Shown here in pieces: positions 22,130-32,698 of a stretch of DNA of 64,000 nucleotides. Where the stretch lies: contig CM030942.1 in assembly GCA_018136815.1 (NCBI GenBank), forward strand, positions 3,527,648-3,591,647. The letters are read 5' to 3'. Both the position numbers and the translations under genes were made by a program. The stretch comes from Isochrysis galbana (taxonomy: Eukaryota > Haptophyta > Isochrysidales > Isochrysidaceae). Within the stretch, counting starts at the first letter, position 1; every line of letters starts with the position of its first letter. The notes under the pieces were generated by a model. The model was given only the letters and a program-made list of their open reading frames with translations, ran no database searches and was not told where the DNA came from.

Positions 22130-22425
22130 CAGATTCCCCCCCGCGCGGAGAGCACGTCGATAGGACACAGGACACAGGACTTCCGGAGGGGGAACAGGAA
22201 CAGGAATTCCCTACCCGCCCCCGCGCCCCGCGCGCGGAGAGCACGCCGACAGGTCCTCCGGAGGGACGGCAGGAACTCCGGAGGGGGGCAGGAATTTCCC
22301 CCCCGCGCGGAGAAAACGCCGGTAGGAACTCCGGAGGGGGGGCAGGAAATTCCCCCCCGCGCGCAGAATAAGACAGAAGACGCCGGCAGGAACTCCTGGA
22401 GCGGGGGCGGGAGGGTCGATGAGAG
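22130..22425. repeat. Imperfect tandem repeat, unit about 53-60 bp
   Basis: About five diverged copies of a unit carrying 'ggaactccggaggggg', 'caggaa.ttcccccccgcg' and 'cggagaa..cgccggtag'. Copies start near 22160, 22250, 22273, 22326 and 22390. Spacer-like uniformity is lacking, so it is a minisatellite and not CRISPR. Confidence 0.7.
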
Positions 22426-22740
22426 ATCCGAACTCCCGCTCCCGCGGGGGAAGAAGGCGATGTGCGGAGAGACCTTCTAGACACGCGACGAGCAAGCGAC
22501 CACGAAACAAGGAGCGAGAGGCGAGACGCGTGCCCCCATTGCCCATTCATTCATTGCGCGCGCCGCTGACGAGAGCAAGAGCGACAAGAGAGAGGGCCCC
22601 CTTTTCCCACCTTCCACCTTCGCCCACCGCGCGCGAACCCGCGAAAGTTCCCGCCACAATGTATTAATAGGTGTTAATAGGGCTAATAATAGGGAGTTTT
22701 GAAAAAAAAACTTTGAAGGGGCGATTAACGATTAACGTGC

Positions 22741-22895
22741 GATTAATTGTCGAACATGCGATGACCACTGGCTCGTAGGCAGAGGGCCGTTCGATCGAGC
22801 CGGCAGCTGACGCGGCCGTGAAAGAGTCGTTGGTTGTTGCTTGCGGGAATATCTGAGAGGTCATAGTAGAAGTCGGGTCTGACTGTGTCTACCAT
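22741..22895 (-). pseudogene. N-terminal fragment of an LTR-element protein
   Basis: From an ATG at 22895 the minus strand reads MVDTVRPDFYYDLSD, then a 2-nt deletion shifts the frame before PQATTNDSFTAASAAGS. The same N-terminus is found intact at 48757 and, diverged, at 27142. It sits where gag would start, downstream of an LTR and 5' UTR. The protein family is not recognised. Confidence 0.6.
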
Positions 22896-23134
22896 CGAGT
22901 GCTAGAGACGAAGAGGGGGACGGAGGTTCGGAGGCTCGCAACGCGCGGCGTTGGAGGGTAGGGCCGAGGCTAGCTAGCGAGCTAGAGGAAGAGAGTGAAT
23001 GAGAGGGAGAGCTTCTTAGGTCCAAGGTAGACACGAGAGACTACAACACAGAGACCCCTAAAAAGATCCCTCGTCACGCAGTCACACACGAACTAACCTA
23101 AACAGGGCGAAAACTAACCACCCCCACGACGGAA
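22896..23134 (-). repeat. 5' untranslated region of the LTR element
   Basis: Shared with 48518-48756 (plus) and 27143-27360. It includes the words 'gtctaccttggacctaagaagct' and 'agctcgctagctagcctcgg' on the sense strand. It connects the LTR at 23135-23413 to the gag-like start at 22895. Confidence 0.6.
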
Positions 23135-23413
23135 TGTCAAGCGTCGGCACCAAGGCGGCTCTTCGACGCACAGACATGCGACAGAGAAGTCGGAACAACG
23201 AGGGCAGACCTCGCTGGGGAGCTACCGCCGATACACGAAGAGAAGACGGAAGACCACAACCGATGCATGGGGAGAAGACGGAAGACAGTCATGGAACGTT
23301 TGATGACATCGAAAGAAAGTAAGAGAAGGGGTAGAATGTCGCCGACGAGACCTTGAGGCCTAAAATAACCCACCGGTTAGAAGTAAAAACCTGCCATCGT
23401 ATGGAATACGACA
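23135..23413 (-). repeat. LTR copy B
   Basis: 279 bp beginning TGTCG and ending TTGACA on the sense (minus) strand, so TG...CA bounded with a short TGTC/GACA inverted repeat. It is nearly identical to copy A at 23550-23826 and to 48237-48517. It is preceded by a purine-rich 'agtcggggag' that could be the polypurine tract. Confidence 0.7.
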
Positions 23414-23549
23414 CTCCCCGACTAAATTCGAGTCGTCCCGACGAGCGGCATGGAAGGAGAACAAAGCGACCGAAACAGACGAAGTCCGAGAACAAATCAA
23501 CCGAAATAGAAGAAATCCGAGATCAAAGCAACGAGGCCCCACGACGGAA
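23414..23549 (-). repeat. Deleted LTR-element interior between two LTRs
   Basis: Only about 136 bp separate LTR A from LTR B. They comprise the sequence just after an LTR ('ttccgtcgtgggg') joined to the sequence just before one ('...gaatttagtcggggag'). The coding interior has been deleted. Confidence 0.6.
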
Positions 23550-23826
23550 TGTCAAGCGTCGGCACCAAGGCGGCTCTTCGACGCACCGACATGCGACAGA
23601 GAAGTCGGAACAACGAGGGCAGACCTCGCTGGGGAGCTACCGCCGATACACGAAGAGAAGACGGGACCACAACCGATGCATGGGGAGAAGACGGAAGACA
23701 GTCATGGAACGTTTGATGACATCGAAAGAAAGTAAGAGAAGGGGTAGAATGTCGCCGACGAGACCTTGAGGCCTAAAATAACCCATCGGTTAGAAGTAAA
23801 AACCTGCCATCGTATGGAATACGACA
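23550..23826 (-). repeat. LTR copy A
   Basis: 277-bp near-duplicate of 23135-23413. On the minus strand it is the first LTR of the array. Confidence 0.7.
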
Positions 23827-24309
23827 TTAATAGGATGTAGGATGTTTCCGAGGGAACCGATTACCGATTAGCTCACTGGCATTATACTGGCATGTTATTT
23901 CGAACTTATCGGATCGTTTCGAAAACACCCTATATTAATCGCGAGCCCTAGCCTTGCTTCCATCCCCCAGTGCTCGCGCTATCGTGCCATCGTGCCAAAG
24001 TGGGCGTTCATCTCAAGTTCGCCCCTGGCGTTGGACTTGTTGACAGGGGCGCTGAGTTCTTCCGCACTCTGCACTCTCGATTTTGGGCTTTCTACCTAGG
24101 GACGCTGCGCTCGTGCGTGCTGCGGAGTGTCCGCCGGATGGTTCGAGACCTCTAGTCTCTAGTGACTAGTGAGGGCCGTGAACCTACTCAGGGTGCGTTC
24201 GATGACTAGTATGTGGTGGGGGCAGGCGGAGAGAGGGAGAGGGAAGTGGTGCGCGCACCATGACCCTATTCTTTTAAGGAGAGCACCTTCAAGAATATTG
24301 TTTTATTCT

Positions 24310-24430
24310 TTTGAGGAGAGTTGCATTCGCCCGCCATGAAGTGGAAGCGGCGGTATGGGCCGCATAGTGCCCACGTCCCAGCAAGGCCCATTGCGGCTCG
24401 GATGAAATAATCTAGCTCGCGTCGCTTGCG
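24310..24430 (-). pseudogene. LINE ORF1 zinc-finger fragment
   Basis: The minus strand reads ELDYFIRAAMGLAG and then YRRFHFMAGEC, which aligns with the NAMDYRALMGLG...CRRFMAGEC segment of the intact LINE ORF1. Just left of it, about 24283-24305, the plus strand has the 'caccttcaagaatatt' retroposon tail motif. Heavily truncated. Confidence 0.55.
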
Positions 24431-24692
24431 GCATTAGCAGTAGTAGCCTAGACCTTCAAGATTTTGTTTTTGTAGACAACCAGTACAATTTGGGATGTGG
24501 GGCTTACTAGCTGCGATGTGCACGCAATCACTTCACTAATGAATGGCCCTTTGGCCTCGTCTCGCAGCGTGCTCGGCAACGGAAATTGCGAGCAAGCGAG
24601 CGGCACACGCCAAATCAACCTTTGGCCACAACAGCGATCGGAATTGCGCGTGATGAGATGTTTGGGCGCGTGAGCAGCACGCACTCGCCGCC

Positions 24693-25862
24693 TCACTTGG
24701 CTGAGAACCCGCCATACACCACCGTGATGGAGCTAGGATCGATCCGATGCCGAGGTTGCCCAGATGGTGTGTACCCATACTGGAGCGTGAGCCCGACCGC
24801 TCCGCAATTGACGATCTTGCGCTTCTTGCCGGCGTGGTCGACGTCCTGAAACACAGACACCGACGCCAGAGTCAACGGATGGGTGGATTAGCAGGGGCCC
24901 AAGATGGCCACGACATGTGGTGTGAGGCCGCTATTTGTCATGCCATCCCAAGGCAGAGGGCCACGTACCTTGGGCAGGTAGAGCTGAAAGAAGTTTCGGA
25001 ACCAAAGCGAGTGGCCGCACACCACGATGGTGCGCTCGTGCCGGGTCGTGGCCCAGTGCGCAAAGTCGTCCAGCCGCCTGGCGCCCGTGAAGGAGAAGCT
25101 CTTGTTCCCGCCGTTTGCGGAACCATCGAGATTCAGCGCCATCTCTAGCTTGGGGGATCCGGTCATTGGCGGCGCACCTCCCTTGGGCGCCAGGGACTGC
25201 GTGTCAAAGTTGCGCGAGATCTCCTGCAGGCTCGAATGCAGCAACACGGGCTCCTTCCCGTGGCGCAGCCTACGGTGAAGTGCGACGGCGAGGGTGCCGA
25301 TGCACCTGCGAAGCGGGCTGCTGACGAGGAGAGCCGAGCCGGGCGTGGTGAGCGCCGCAAAATCGTCCTTAGCTGCCGGGTCGACGCAAGGCTGCGATAG
25401 GAAGCTCTGGAGCGCCTCGCACTGCGAGATGCCTAGCTCCGAGAGCGGCGAGTCGAGAAATGCCGAATCGTCGAGAGGTACAAGGTAGAGCTCGTATAGC
25501 AGTGTGGTAAGCAGCCTCCACAGCATCGACGGCTTGAAACCTCGGTTGAAGACGAGGTTCCAGACGGACTCGCCGTGGCGGACGAAGATGAGACGAACCT
25601 CGTGGCTCACCCGCTCTAACTCGCCCGCGTCCGCCGCCCGCGCGATTGCGCGGGAAGAGAGCTTGTCCCTCGAGAAGATAAGGTAGAGCGAGCCTCGTAA
25701 CGTGATCGCTGCCTTGCGGAAGAGCGTGTGCGGGAGGGAGAGGAGCGAGGGCGACGGAGGCGCGTCGGGTCGGAGCAGTGCATACACCTGCTCCAATTTT
25801 GAGAGCACGCTCGCCAGCACCAGTAAGAGTACGAGCCAGGCGAGTGCCTCGATCGGCGTCAT
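24693..25862 (-). CDS. Membrane-anchored histidine phosphatase (phosphoglycerate-mutase-like), two exons
   Basis: Exons 25862-24969 and 24845-24693 with a GT-AG intron encode 348 residues. Residues 5-20 form a hydrophobic Leu/Val/Ala segment, a likely signal anchor. The histidine phosphatase core starts at RHGES (Arg95, His96 the phosphate acceptor), continues with SSPLRRC near 181-187 and a conserved Glu at 214, and ends with VCGHSLWFRN (His284). These are the four catalytic elements of branch 1 of the superfamily. The substrate cannot be read from sequence. The 50 residues of exon 2 continue the fold with KIVNCGAV. The downstream Met at 25862 was preferred over one at 26090 because the intervening stretch is Ser/Leu/Pro low complexity from a CT tract. 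Confidence 0.88.
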
Positions 25863-25889
25863 CGGCTCTCCCGCGCGCACAGCGAGAGC

Positions 25890-26065
25890 GAAGGAGAGGG
25901 GGGGGAGGGGGGGGGGGAGGTAGACCAGATGAAGGGGGAGGGAGAGAGGAGAAAAAGGGGGAGGGAGGAAGAGGGAGAAGTGGGAAGGAGCGGGGAAGGC
26001 AAAGAAGCAAAGAGTTGGAGAGGAGAGGGGAGAGAGAGAGAGAGTGGAGAGGGAGAGAGCTCTTC
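25890..26065. repeat. GA-rich tract upstream of the phosphatase gene
   Basis: Purine-rich on the plus strand and pyrimidine-rich on the coding strand, adjoining the start codon, as at PSMB7. Confidence 0.55.
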
Positions 26066-26744
26066 TACAGAGTAAAGTAAGCCCCTTCATTTCCCACCCT
26101 CCTCTTCCAGCCTAGGCACTCTAGGTACTAGTAGAAATTCGTCGTATAATATACTAGAGTACATACGTTTGGTGCGGAGGGCACCAGCTCACCAGCGCAC
26201 CAGCTGCGCAGCCTTACTTACTAAAAGTATAGTGCGGGGGGGGGGGGCAAGCGAGGAGGCGTCTCTCCAGGACCCCTCCAATAGTAGGTTGTAGGTTGCA
26301 CCACTGAAGGTCTGAGGCCGAGGGCCTACGCATACGACATTACGACATATGACCCCCGAGAGAAAATTTGGGCCCGAAAATCGGAGTTTCACCGTCCGAT
26401 TATCACAGTGGGGGAGGTGCGGAAGCCACCATCTCCGCCATATCTTCAACACTCAACACCACCATTGCCATTGCATGTTGCATGTCCCTTCGTTTATGCA
26501 ATCTTGCAATCTTGCACTTCCTCCTCCTCCTCCTCTCTTTCCCCATCCTTGTTGCTGCCTTAACCGGGCGAGCTCATAGCAGCCTCGTTGTTGCACTGCG
26601 CACTGCGATCGATGCTGTGCCACCATGCACCATGGTTGTAGTTGTAGTGGTAGTTGCCGTTCGTTGCAGCTACATGGTATATACATGGCGTGCTCGAACT
26701 GTTCTCGAACTCGCTCGTGGTGTGGGTGTGGGGTGCGGCTTGCT
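26066..26744. other. Intergenic; no gene recognised
   Basis: Contains a poly-G run near 26236-26246 and a (CTC)n stretch near 26520. Nothing codes convincingly on either strand. Confidence 0.4.
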
Positions 26745-26830
26745 GGGGCTTGGGCGAGGCAGAGTAGCGCCATTGCCGCTCGTATCGCCGACCGCCAATA
26801 TCGCAGGATAAAACTTTCTCTAAATTCACT
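26745..26830 (+). repeat. Dispersed repeat shared with 10430-10520
   Basis: 'gcttgggcgaggcagag', a 'gccat.gccg.tcg.atcgcc' run and 'atcgc.ggataa' occur in the same order near 10434-10492. Confidence 0.6.
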
Positions 26831-26875
26831 ATACGCAAAGTTCGCGGTAACAGTAACGCGCGCGACACTATAACA

Positions 26876-27142
26876 CTAACAATAACAATAACAATAACTA
26901 TGCATATACGTAGAGCGTAGAGCGCGAGAGCGCGCGCTGATGACCAAGAACGGTCTCGCAGCGCGCCCGGCGTCGTTTTGAATTTGGGCTCTTGTCGAAC
27001 ACGCGATGACTACAGGCTCATAGGCAGAGGGCCGTTCGACCGAGCCGGCAGCTGACGCGGTCGTGGAAGGTTCGTTGATTGTTGCTTGCGGGAAGATGTC
27101 TGACAGATCATAGTAGGAGTCGGGTCTGAGAGTGTCTGCCAT
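26876..27142 (-). pseudogene. Diverged N-terminal fragment of the LTR-element protein
   Basis: Reads MADTLRPDSYYDLSDIFPQAT and then RPSAYEPVVIACST, matching 48757-48906. The homology ends after about 50 residues and the rest of the frame is unrelated. Upstream, 27143-27360 matches the 5' UTR seen at 22896-23134. An LTR is not clear here. Confidence 0.55.
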
Positions 27143-27629
27143 CGAGCGCTTCGAGCGAGGAGGTAGACTTACGGTCGGAGGGTTGCAACGCGTGGCGTCG
27201 GCAAGTAGGGATGAGGCTAGCTAGCGAGCTAGTGGAAGAGAGAGAATGAGAATGAGAGCTTCTTAGGTCCGAGGTAGACACGGTGGACTACAGCACATGG
27301 ACAGAAGAAAGGTCCAGGGCACAGAGCCGCACAAACTAAACCACACAGGGCGAAGACTAACCAAACCAGGACGGACGGCCAGGCGTCGGCCCCAGGGCAA
27401 TTCAGCAGTTCAGTATCCACTTGGATTGCAGTGCCTTGATATGAGTCGGCCAGTGAAGGAGCCCTATCCCCATTGATCTTGTTGCACTTTTTTCGTGGGA
27501 CGTGGCATAGTGTGGGTATTTGACCCACTTGTGTCGTTTGTCGGTGTGTGGGCTCGTCCAGAGGACAGCGTCCGCGGCCCTTTGAATCCGCGTGTGGAAC
27601 CATCTTGGAGCGGCTAGCGTCTGTAGCCA

Positions 27630-27682
27630 GTATCTAGTACGGAAATACTACGTATGGCTCTACCAAGAACGGGACAACGTAA
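27630..27682 (+). pseudogene. LINE ORF2 fragment, left part
   Basis: Reads RKYYVWLYQERDNV in one frame, matching SYYVWLFSEKIS before the RT domain of the intact LINE. The frame continues across the retroposon insertion at 28074 once one copy of the 18-bp duplication is removed. Confidence 0.7.
27665..27682. repeat. Target-site duplication, left copy
   Basis: aagaacgggacaacgtaa, exact match to 28057-28074. Confidence 0.9.
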
Positions 27683-28056
27683 ATAACCTTTTAATAGTCT
27701 CACCGCACACGCGGCCGTGGACCCTCTACTTTCTACTCACGTAGGAAACTTTCTACTCACGTAGGAAACATTGCAGCTAAACAATCGCAGCGTGACTCAA
27801 GATTGTCAGCCAGTAGGGAGAGATCAAAAGTACACGGCTACATTCAGCGTTAATTTCGAACCTGGATCACGAGGGGCCAGGATGGGCGAATGGGGCGAGC
27901 CTGTGGGGAAGGGAGTGGGTCAGTAGGGCAGTGGCCTCCTGGCAAGCCATCAGGCGTGCCAGGAGGATGGGTGGTTCCTCCCCCATGGCAGGGGAGGAGT
28001 GGAGAGAGGGGGGGGCTCGTGCCCCCCCATGGGTCAACCAAGTATAAACTTAGTTG
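27683..28056 (-). mobile_element. 374-bp non-autonomous retroposon nested in a LINE
   Basis: Bracketed by a perfect 18-bp target-site duplication and inserted in the antisense direction in a decayed LINE ORF2. At its 5' end (minus strand from 28056) it carries CTAAGT-TTAT-ACTTGG (28053-28038), a 7-nt spacer and ATGG (28030) opening a G/C stem. At its 3' end the minus strand reads 'ggtgagactattaaaaggttattt', like the 'gcgagaatattgaaaggtttttt' tails elsewhere. This copy pins the twin-hairpin module to within 3 nt of the true element end. Confidence 0.88.
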
Positions 28057-28074
28057 AAGAACGGGACAACGTAA
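28057..28074. repeat. Target-site duplication, right copy
   Basis: Exact match to 27665-27682. Confidence 0.9.
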
Positions 28075-28600
28075 GAGACCAAGAGACCCCGAGCTGGAGG
28101 CGGCACTGGAAGCGAGCCCTATGAACGTCCACGATAGTAACGCGATAGAAGGCAAAATCACGATGGAGGAACTCCAAAACGCTGGCACGATCACTCAAAT
28201 GGGTGGAAAGATATGCAGCGGCCTCGAGTGGTAAACCAAACGACCAAACATTTGAGGGACTGAGGATGGGGTCTCTCAAGCGGAAACGCCCCCCCGCCAG
28301 CTTTCGAAGATACAAGTGGCTAAATAAAGGGGAGCGAGTACGCAACTATACTTGGAGTCCCCCTGGGAGGGGCGCAGGCCACTAAGAGCTTTTGGCGGAA
28401 ACTAGCCGACAAAATAGAGAAGAAGGTCACCGTGTCACCGTATACATGCCGCTAACGAATAACCTATCAATACACGGCAAAACACAAGTAGCAAACTTCT
28501 TAATATACTCTATCCCGAGATACTGGCTACAAACACTAGCGGCCCCCAGGTGGTTCCACACGGTCGTCAAGAAAGCCGTAGCCCGCGGGGGAACCGATGC
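28075..28600 (+). pseudogene. LINE ORF2 fragment, right part
   Basis: Broken frames read segments aligned with the region around and after the LINE RT palm: 'SGKPNDQTFEGLRMGSL' against the GAKVNKNKSILIRMGSL segment, LGVP...SFW.KL, then LSIHGKTQVANFLIYSIPRYWL against LSIHGRTLLVNFIIYGTPRYWL. Several frameshifts and internal deletions (the FADD region is missing) show that it is dead. Confidence 0.75.
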
Positions 28601-28817
28601 ACATCGCGCATCGCGCCGTGCGCATCCACGGCGTGCACATGGGTGATTGAACTCATCTGCATGGTTATGTAATTGTGAACCGCAGAGAAACAAGCTGCTA
28701 TGCGCACGCACGGCGCCCTGCGGGGGAACCGATGCACATCGGATTGCAACTCATCGAGAGATATCTCTTATACTGCATGTTTATGTAAGTGTAAACCACA
28801 GAGAAACAAGCTGCTAT
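28587..28817. repeat. Tandem duplication of about 120-136 bp
   Basis: 'gggggaaccgatgcacatcg' occurs near 28587 and 28723, and 'cagagaaacaagctgctatg' near 28683 and 28799, with similar sequence between. No coding role seen. Confidence 0.65.
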
Positions 28818-28971
28818 GTTCTCCATGGGGGCGCGCTGGTTCGTCAGGAAAAAGACACTGCACCCTGCCGCCAAAAATAGATCAATCCTTAAAAGCACAG
28901 GTAGATTTGTATAAATAACTATGGACATTTGATAGCTCAATTCGACTGATGTCCCACAATTGACGGAACGA

Positions 28972-29225
28972 CACCTTCCCCTGCCTCTCCCTCGCTGGCG
29001 CTCCTGAGCTCCCGTGGCCCCCACGCTGCACTTGTCTGCCTGTGCCAGTCGACCATGGGGGGGAGGAGGGGTTGGAGCAATGGGCTGGCCAAGACGAATC
29101 AGGCGAGCCTGCAGGGAAGAGAGGGAGCCAGCAGGGTACGTCTGCTCCTGGCAAGCCATAAGCCATAACCATAAGGCATGCCAGGAGGGTGGGTGGTTCC
29201 TCCCCCATAGCAGGGGAGGGGTGGA
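28972..29225 (-). mobile_element. 5'-truncated twin-hairpin family retroposon fragment
   Basis: On the minus strand it shows the CCTCCCC/GGGGAGG stem, the 'aaccacccaccctcctggcatgcc' segment and the 'aggagcgccagcgaggg' block of the 12521 element. The terminal hairpins are missing. Confidence 0.6.
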
Positions 29226-29688
29226 AATATTTTCAAGCTTCAATCCATAGTCGATAGACGGTGGTCGACGATGAGAATCGGCGCCGCCATACCGCTACAC
29301 TACCGTTAGGCCTACATTACACACTATTAACGCAACTGTCAATAGTAATTCGATCCACGCAGCAATCGACGTGATGGCATGGGCGTCACCGAGATCCGAG
29401 CCCTCGATCGACGCAGTCCCTCCAGATCAAGGCATGAATGGCCCCACAAATTCACAAATTTTCCTAATCCCAGGCGAGATAGCAGAAAGTCCATAGCTTC
29501 GGCCATGGCGATCAAGAGCGCGCCTCAGACGTAAGGTAGGCACTTGAGGTTGCGCGTCGCCTTGGAGTCTCAGCTCAACTTGAGTGCCCTCTTATAGTCT
29601 TCATCAAGCTCTTCGGCTGTGGCACATCCGACGCCCATCGAGTCCACCACACACGCTGCGGCAGCTTCCCCTATCGGCTCCGGCACGG
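29226..29688. other. No gene recognised
   Basis: Unique sequence running into the assembly gap. No supported ORF, repeat or RNA. Confidence 0.4.
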
Positions 29689-29788
29689 NNNNNNNNNNNN
29701 NNNNNNNNNNNNNNNNNNNNNNNNNNNNNNNNNNNNNNNNNNNNNNNNNNNNNNNNNNNNNNNNNNNNNNNNNNNNNNNNNNNNNNNN
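29689..29788. other. Assembly gap of 100 N
   Basis: Exactly 100 N, a size conventionally used for gaps of unknown length. Confidence 0.99.
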
Positions 29789-30120
29789 ACCCTAACCCTA
29801 ACCCTAACCCTAACCCTAACCCTAACCCTAACCCTAACCCTAACCCTAACCCTAACCCTAACCTAACCCTAACCCTAACCCTAACCCTAACCCTAACCCT
29901 AACCCTAACCCTAACCCTAACCCTAACCCTAACCCTAACCCTAACCCTAACCCTAACCCTAACCCTAACCCTAACCCTAACCCTAACCCTAACCCTAACC
30001 CTAACCCTAACCCTAACCCTAACCCTAACCCTAACCCTAACCCTAACCCTAACCCTAACCCTAACCCTAACCCTAACCCTAACCCTAACCCTAACCCTAA
30101 CCCTAACCCTAACCCTAACC

Positions 30121-30161
<41 letters not shown>

Positions 30162-31237
30162 CCCTAACCCTAACCCTAACCCTAACCCTAACCCTAACCC
30201 TAACCCTAACCCTAACCCTAACCCTAACCCTAACCCTAACCCTAACCCTAACCCTAACCCTAACCCTAACCCTAACCCTAACCCTAACCCTAACCCTAAC
30301 CCTAACCCTAACCCTAACCCTAACCCTAACCCTAACCCTAACCCTAACCCTAACCCTAACCCTAACCCTAACCCTAACCCTAACCCTAACCCTAACCCTA
30401 ACCCTAACCCTAACCCTAACCCTAACCCTAACCCTAACCCTAACCCTAACCCTAACCCTAACCCTAACCCTAACCCTAACCCTAACCCCCTAACCCTAAC
30501 CCTAACCCTAACCCTAACCCTAACCCTAACCCTAACCCTAACCCTAACCCTAACCCTAACCCTAACCCTAACCCTAACCCTAACCCTAACCCTAACCCTA
30601 ACCCTAACCCTAACCCTAACCCTAACCCTAACCCTAACCCTAACCCTAACCCTAACCCTAACCCTAACACTAACACTAACACTAACCCTAACCCTAACAC
30701 TAACACTAACACTAACACTAACACTAACACTAACACTAACACTAACACTAACACTAACACTAACCCTAACCCTAACACTAACACTAACCCTAACACTAAC
30801 ACTAACACTAACACTAACACTAACACTAACACTAACACTAACACTAACACTAACACTAACACTAACACTAACCCTAACACTAACCCTAACCCTAACCCTA
30901 ACACTCACCCTAACACTAACCCTAACCCTAACCCTAACCCTAACCCTAACACTAACACTAACACTAACACTAACACTAACACTAACACTAACACTAACAC
31001 TAACACTAACACTAACACTAACACTAACACTAACACTAACACTCACACTCACACTCACACTAACACTGACACTCACACTCACACTGACACTAACACTCAC
31101 ACTGACACTCACACTAACACTAACACTAACACTAACACTAACACTAACACTAACACTAACACTAACACTAACACTAACACTAACACTTACACTAACACTT
31201 ACACTAACACTAACACTAACACTAACACTAACACTAG
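29789..31237 (+). repeat. Telomeric repeat array (CCCTAA)n grading into (CACTAA)n
   Basis: About 146 units of CCCTAA with only three 1-nt slips run from the gap to 30666. They are followed by about 95 units in which CACTAA dominates, with a few CCCTAA, CACTCA and CACTGA units. The minus strand is TTAGGG. Pure repeats lie at the gap edge and variants lie inward, as at real telomeres. Long frames in both directions are repeat artefacts. Confidence 0.97.
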
Positions 31238-31994
31238 AAAGTGTACGACAAGATGTTTTCGATTGGCCAACGCATTGAAGCCATGCAAGATAGAGTCCCT
31301 TGGTTCAAGGAATTGGCAAAGCTTCACGCCGAACGTTGGGAATACCTCCACTCGCCTATGCACGCCGCAGGCTACGCGTTTGACCCACAATACATGCAGA
31401 CGGTAGGTGACTTGGATGACGCAACGACGGAGGGCTTGCAGACAATTGTTGACCGCCTTTGTTTACGTGACACGATCTTGGCCTCCCCCAACCCAGAGCA
31501 ACCTTGGAGAGAATGCACCGTCTCCTCCCCTGAAGTAGTTCAACGAATCGCCCAAGTGGAGAGAGAATTTGCTGTATTCCAAAATGGCAGTGGTGCTTTC
31601 TCTCGGCCGTCAGCATTGGAGAACGCCAAGGTTATGGAACCGTCGCAATGGTGGATGATGTATGGCAAGCATGTCCCTATGCTTGCATCGATTGCACAAC
31701 AAGTTCTGTCCCAACCCGTCGCTGCATCGGCCGCTGAACGCAATTGGTCAGTGTATGGCCAAATACATTCTCAAGCTCGGTCGCGAATCGCGAATGTCCC
31801 ATCAGGTGGCAGATAAGCTGGTTTTTTGTCATGAGTCCATGCATGTGCAGATGCGTTCCCAGAGTGCTGCTTGTAAACCTGATGTTGTGCCATGGGAGAG
31901 TGATGAGGATAGTGATGGGGAGGGGGAGGAGCAGTGGGTTGGTGATGCGAATGTGAGTCCCAGTGCTGAGCTCGTTGAGAAGTTGTTGAGGTGA
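31238..31994 (+). pseudogene. hAT transposase C-terminal part, frameshifted
   Basis: The frame from 31241 carries the hAT dimerisation region: WWMMYGKHVPMLASIAQQVLS near 31654-31710, then AAERNWSVYGQIHSQARSRI. A shift near 31790 moves the reading to SHQVADKLVFCHESMHVQMR, with an acidic tail ending at 31994. The N-terminal finger and the catalytic DDE part are absent. Homology begins right where the telomeric array stops. Confidence 0.85.
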
Positions 31995-32059
31995 GATGCC
32001 TCGCGCCGCGCCGCCGCGCGGGCGGCTGCTAGCCGCGCGTGTGCGGGCGCGCGCCACCG

Positions 32060-32158
32060 TTTAAATACGGAGGGGCACATAGAGGGGGTTTCAAATACGG
32101 CAAATACGGTCTGTATTTGGCCTTCGGCAACGCTGGCAGGGCATTTCCCAACTAGGGT
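32060..32158. repeat. Fragment of the 'caaatacgg' MITE-like family
   Basis: 'caaatacggtctgtatttggcc' and 'catttcccaactaggg' resemble the interior and right end of the 17099-17307 element. Confidence 0.45.
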
Positions 32159-32698
32159 GCGCGACGGAGCAACGCTGGCAGGGCAGTGTGCCTGCGGTCC
32201 TGCGGTTCTGTCTCACCTGCGGGAGCCCTGCGGCAGCCCGCATGGTGGCTAGGCCAGATGTGTCGGATCAGCCCGATGAAAGCGGGAGTCCTGCCGGCAC
32301 TTCCCAAAAATAGAACGTCAAACTTTTGGCAACGAGGGGTAGTTGCGGGCCGCTTTATGAAGCGGGCCGGTCGTTCTACGAAGCTCGCTCATGCCTCTCT
32401 AATGGTAGTCACTTGTTTTGGCCATAGAGGGGGCACCTTCCCCCCCCCTCGCCGCCCCCGTCCCGCAGGGTGGCACGAGAGACTCAAGAACGAGCTGACG
32501 GGAGAGGGAAGGGTGGGGGTTGGGGGGGGCACGGGGCACGCAGACAGCGCTGCACCAGCTGAGCCGAACCCTTGGTGGGGGAGACAACTGAGTGTGGCGG
32601 CGGCAACCAGGGGGTTTGCGGATAGAACACACGCAGCAACACTCTTCCCACCTGTTGCTTTGTGCTGCTCGCAGCTTGCGTAGCTGAGTCGGCTGAGT
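32159..32698. other. Upstream region of the DUF1415 gene
   Basis: No supported gene. An open plus frame at 32186-32683 is GC-driven and matches nothing. A duplicated 'caacgctggcagggca' lies at 32129 and 32171. Confidence 0.4.

Noticed and set aside
22130..22425. Possible CRISPR array
   Set aside because: Units and spacers are diverged copies of one another and no cas gene is present; this is a minisatellite in a eukaryotic genome.
29584..31278. Long frames of LT, NP, VR or GL dipeptides through the telomeric array
   Set aside because: Translations of a six-base repeat, partly crossing the N gap.
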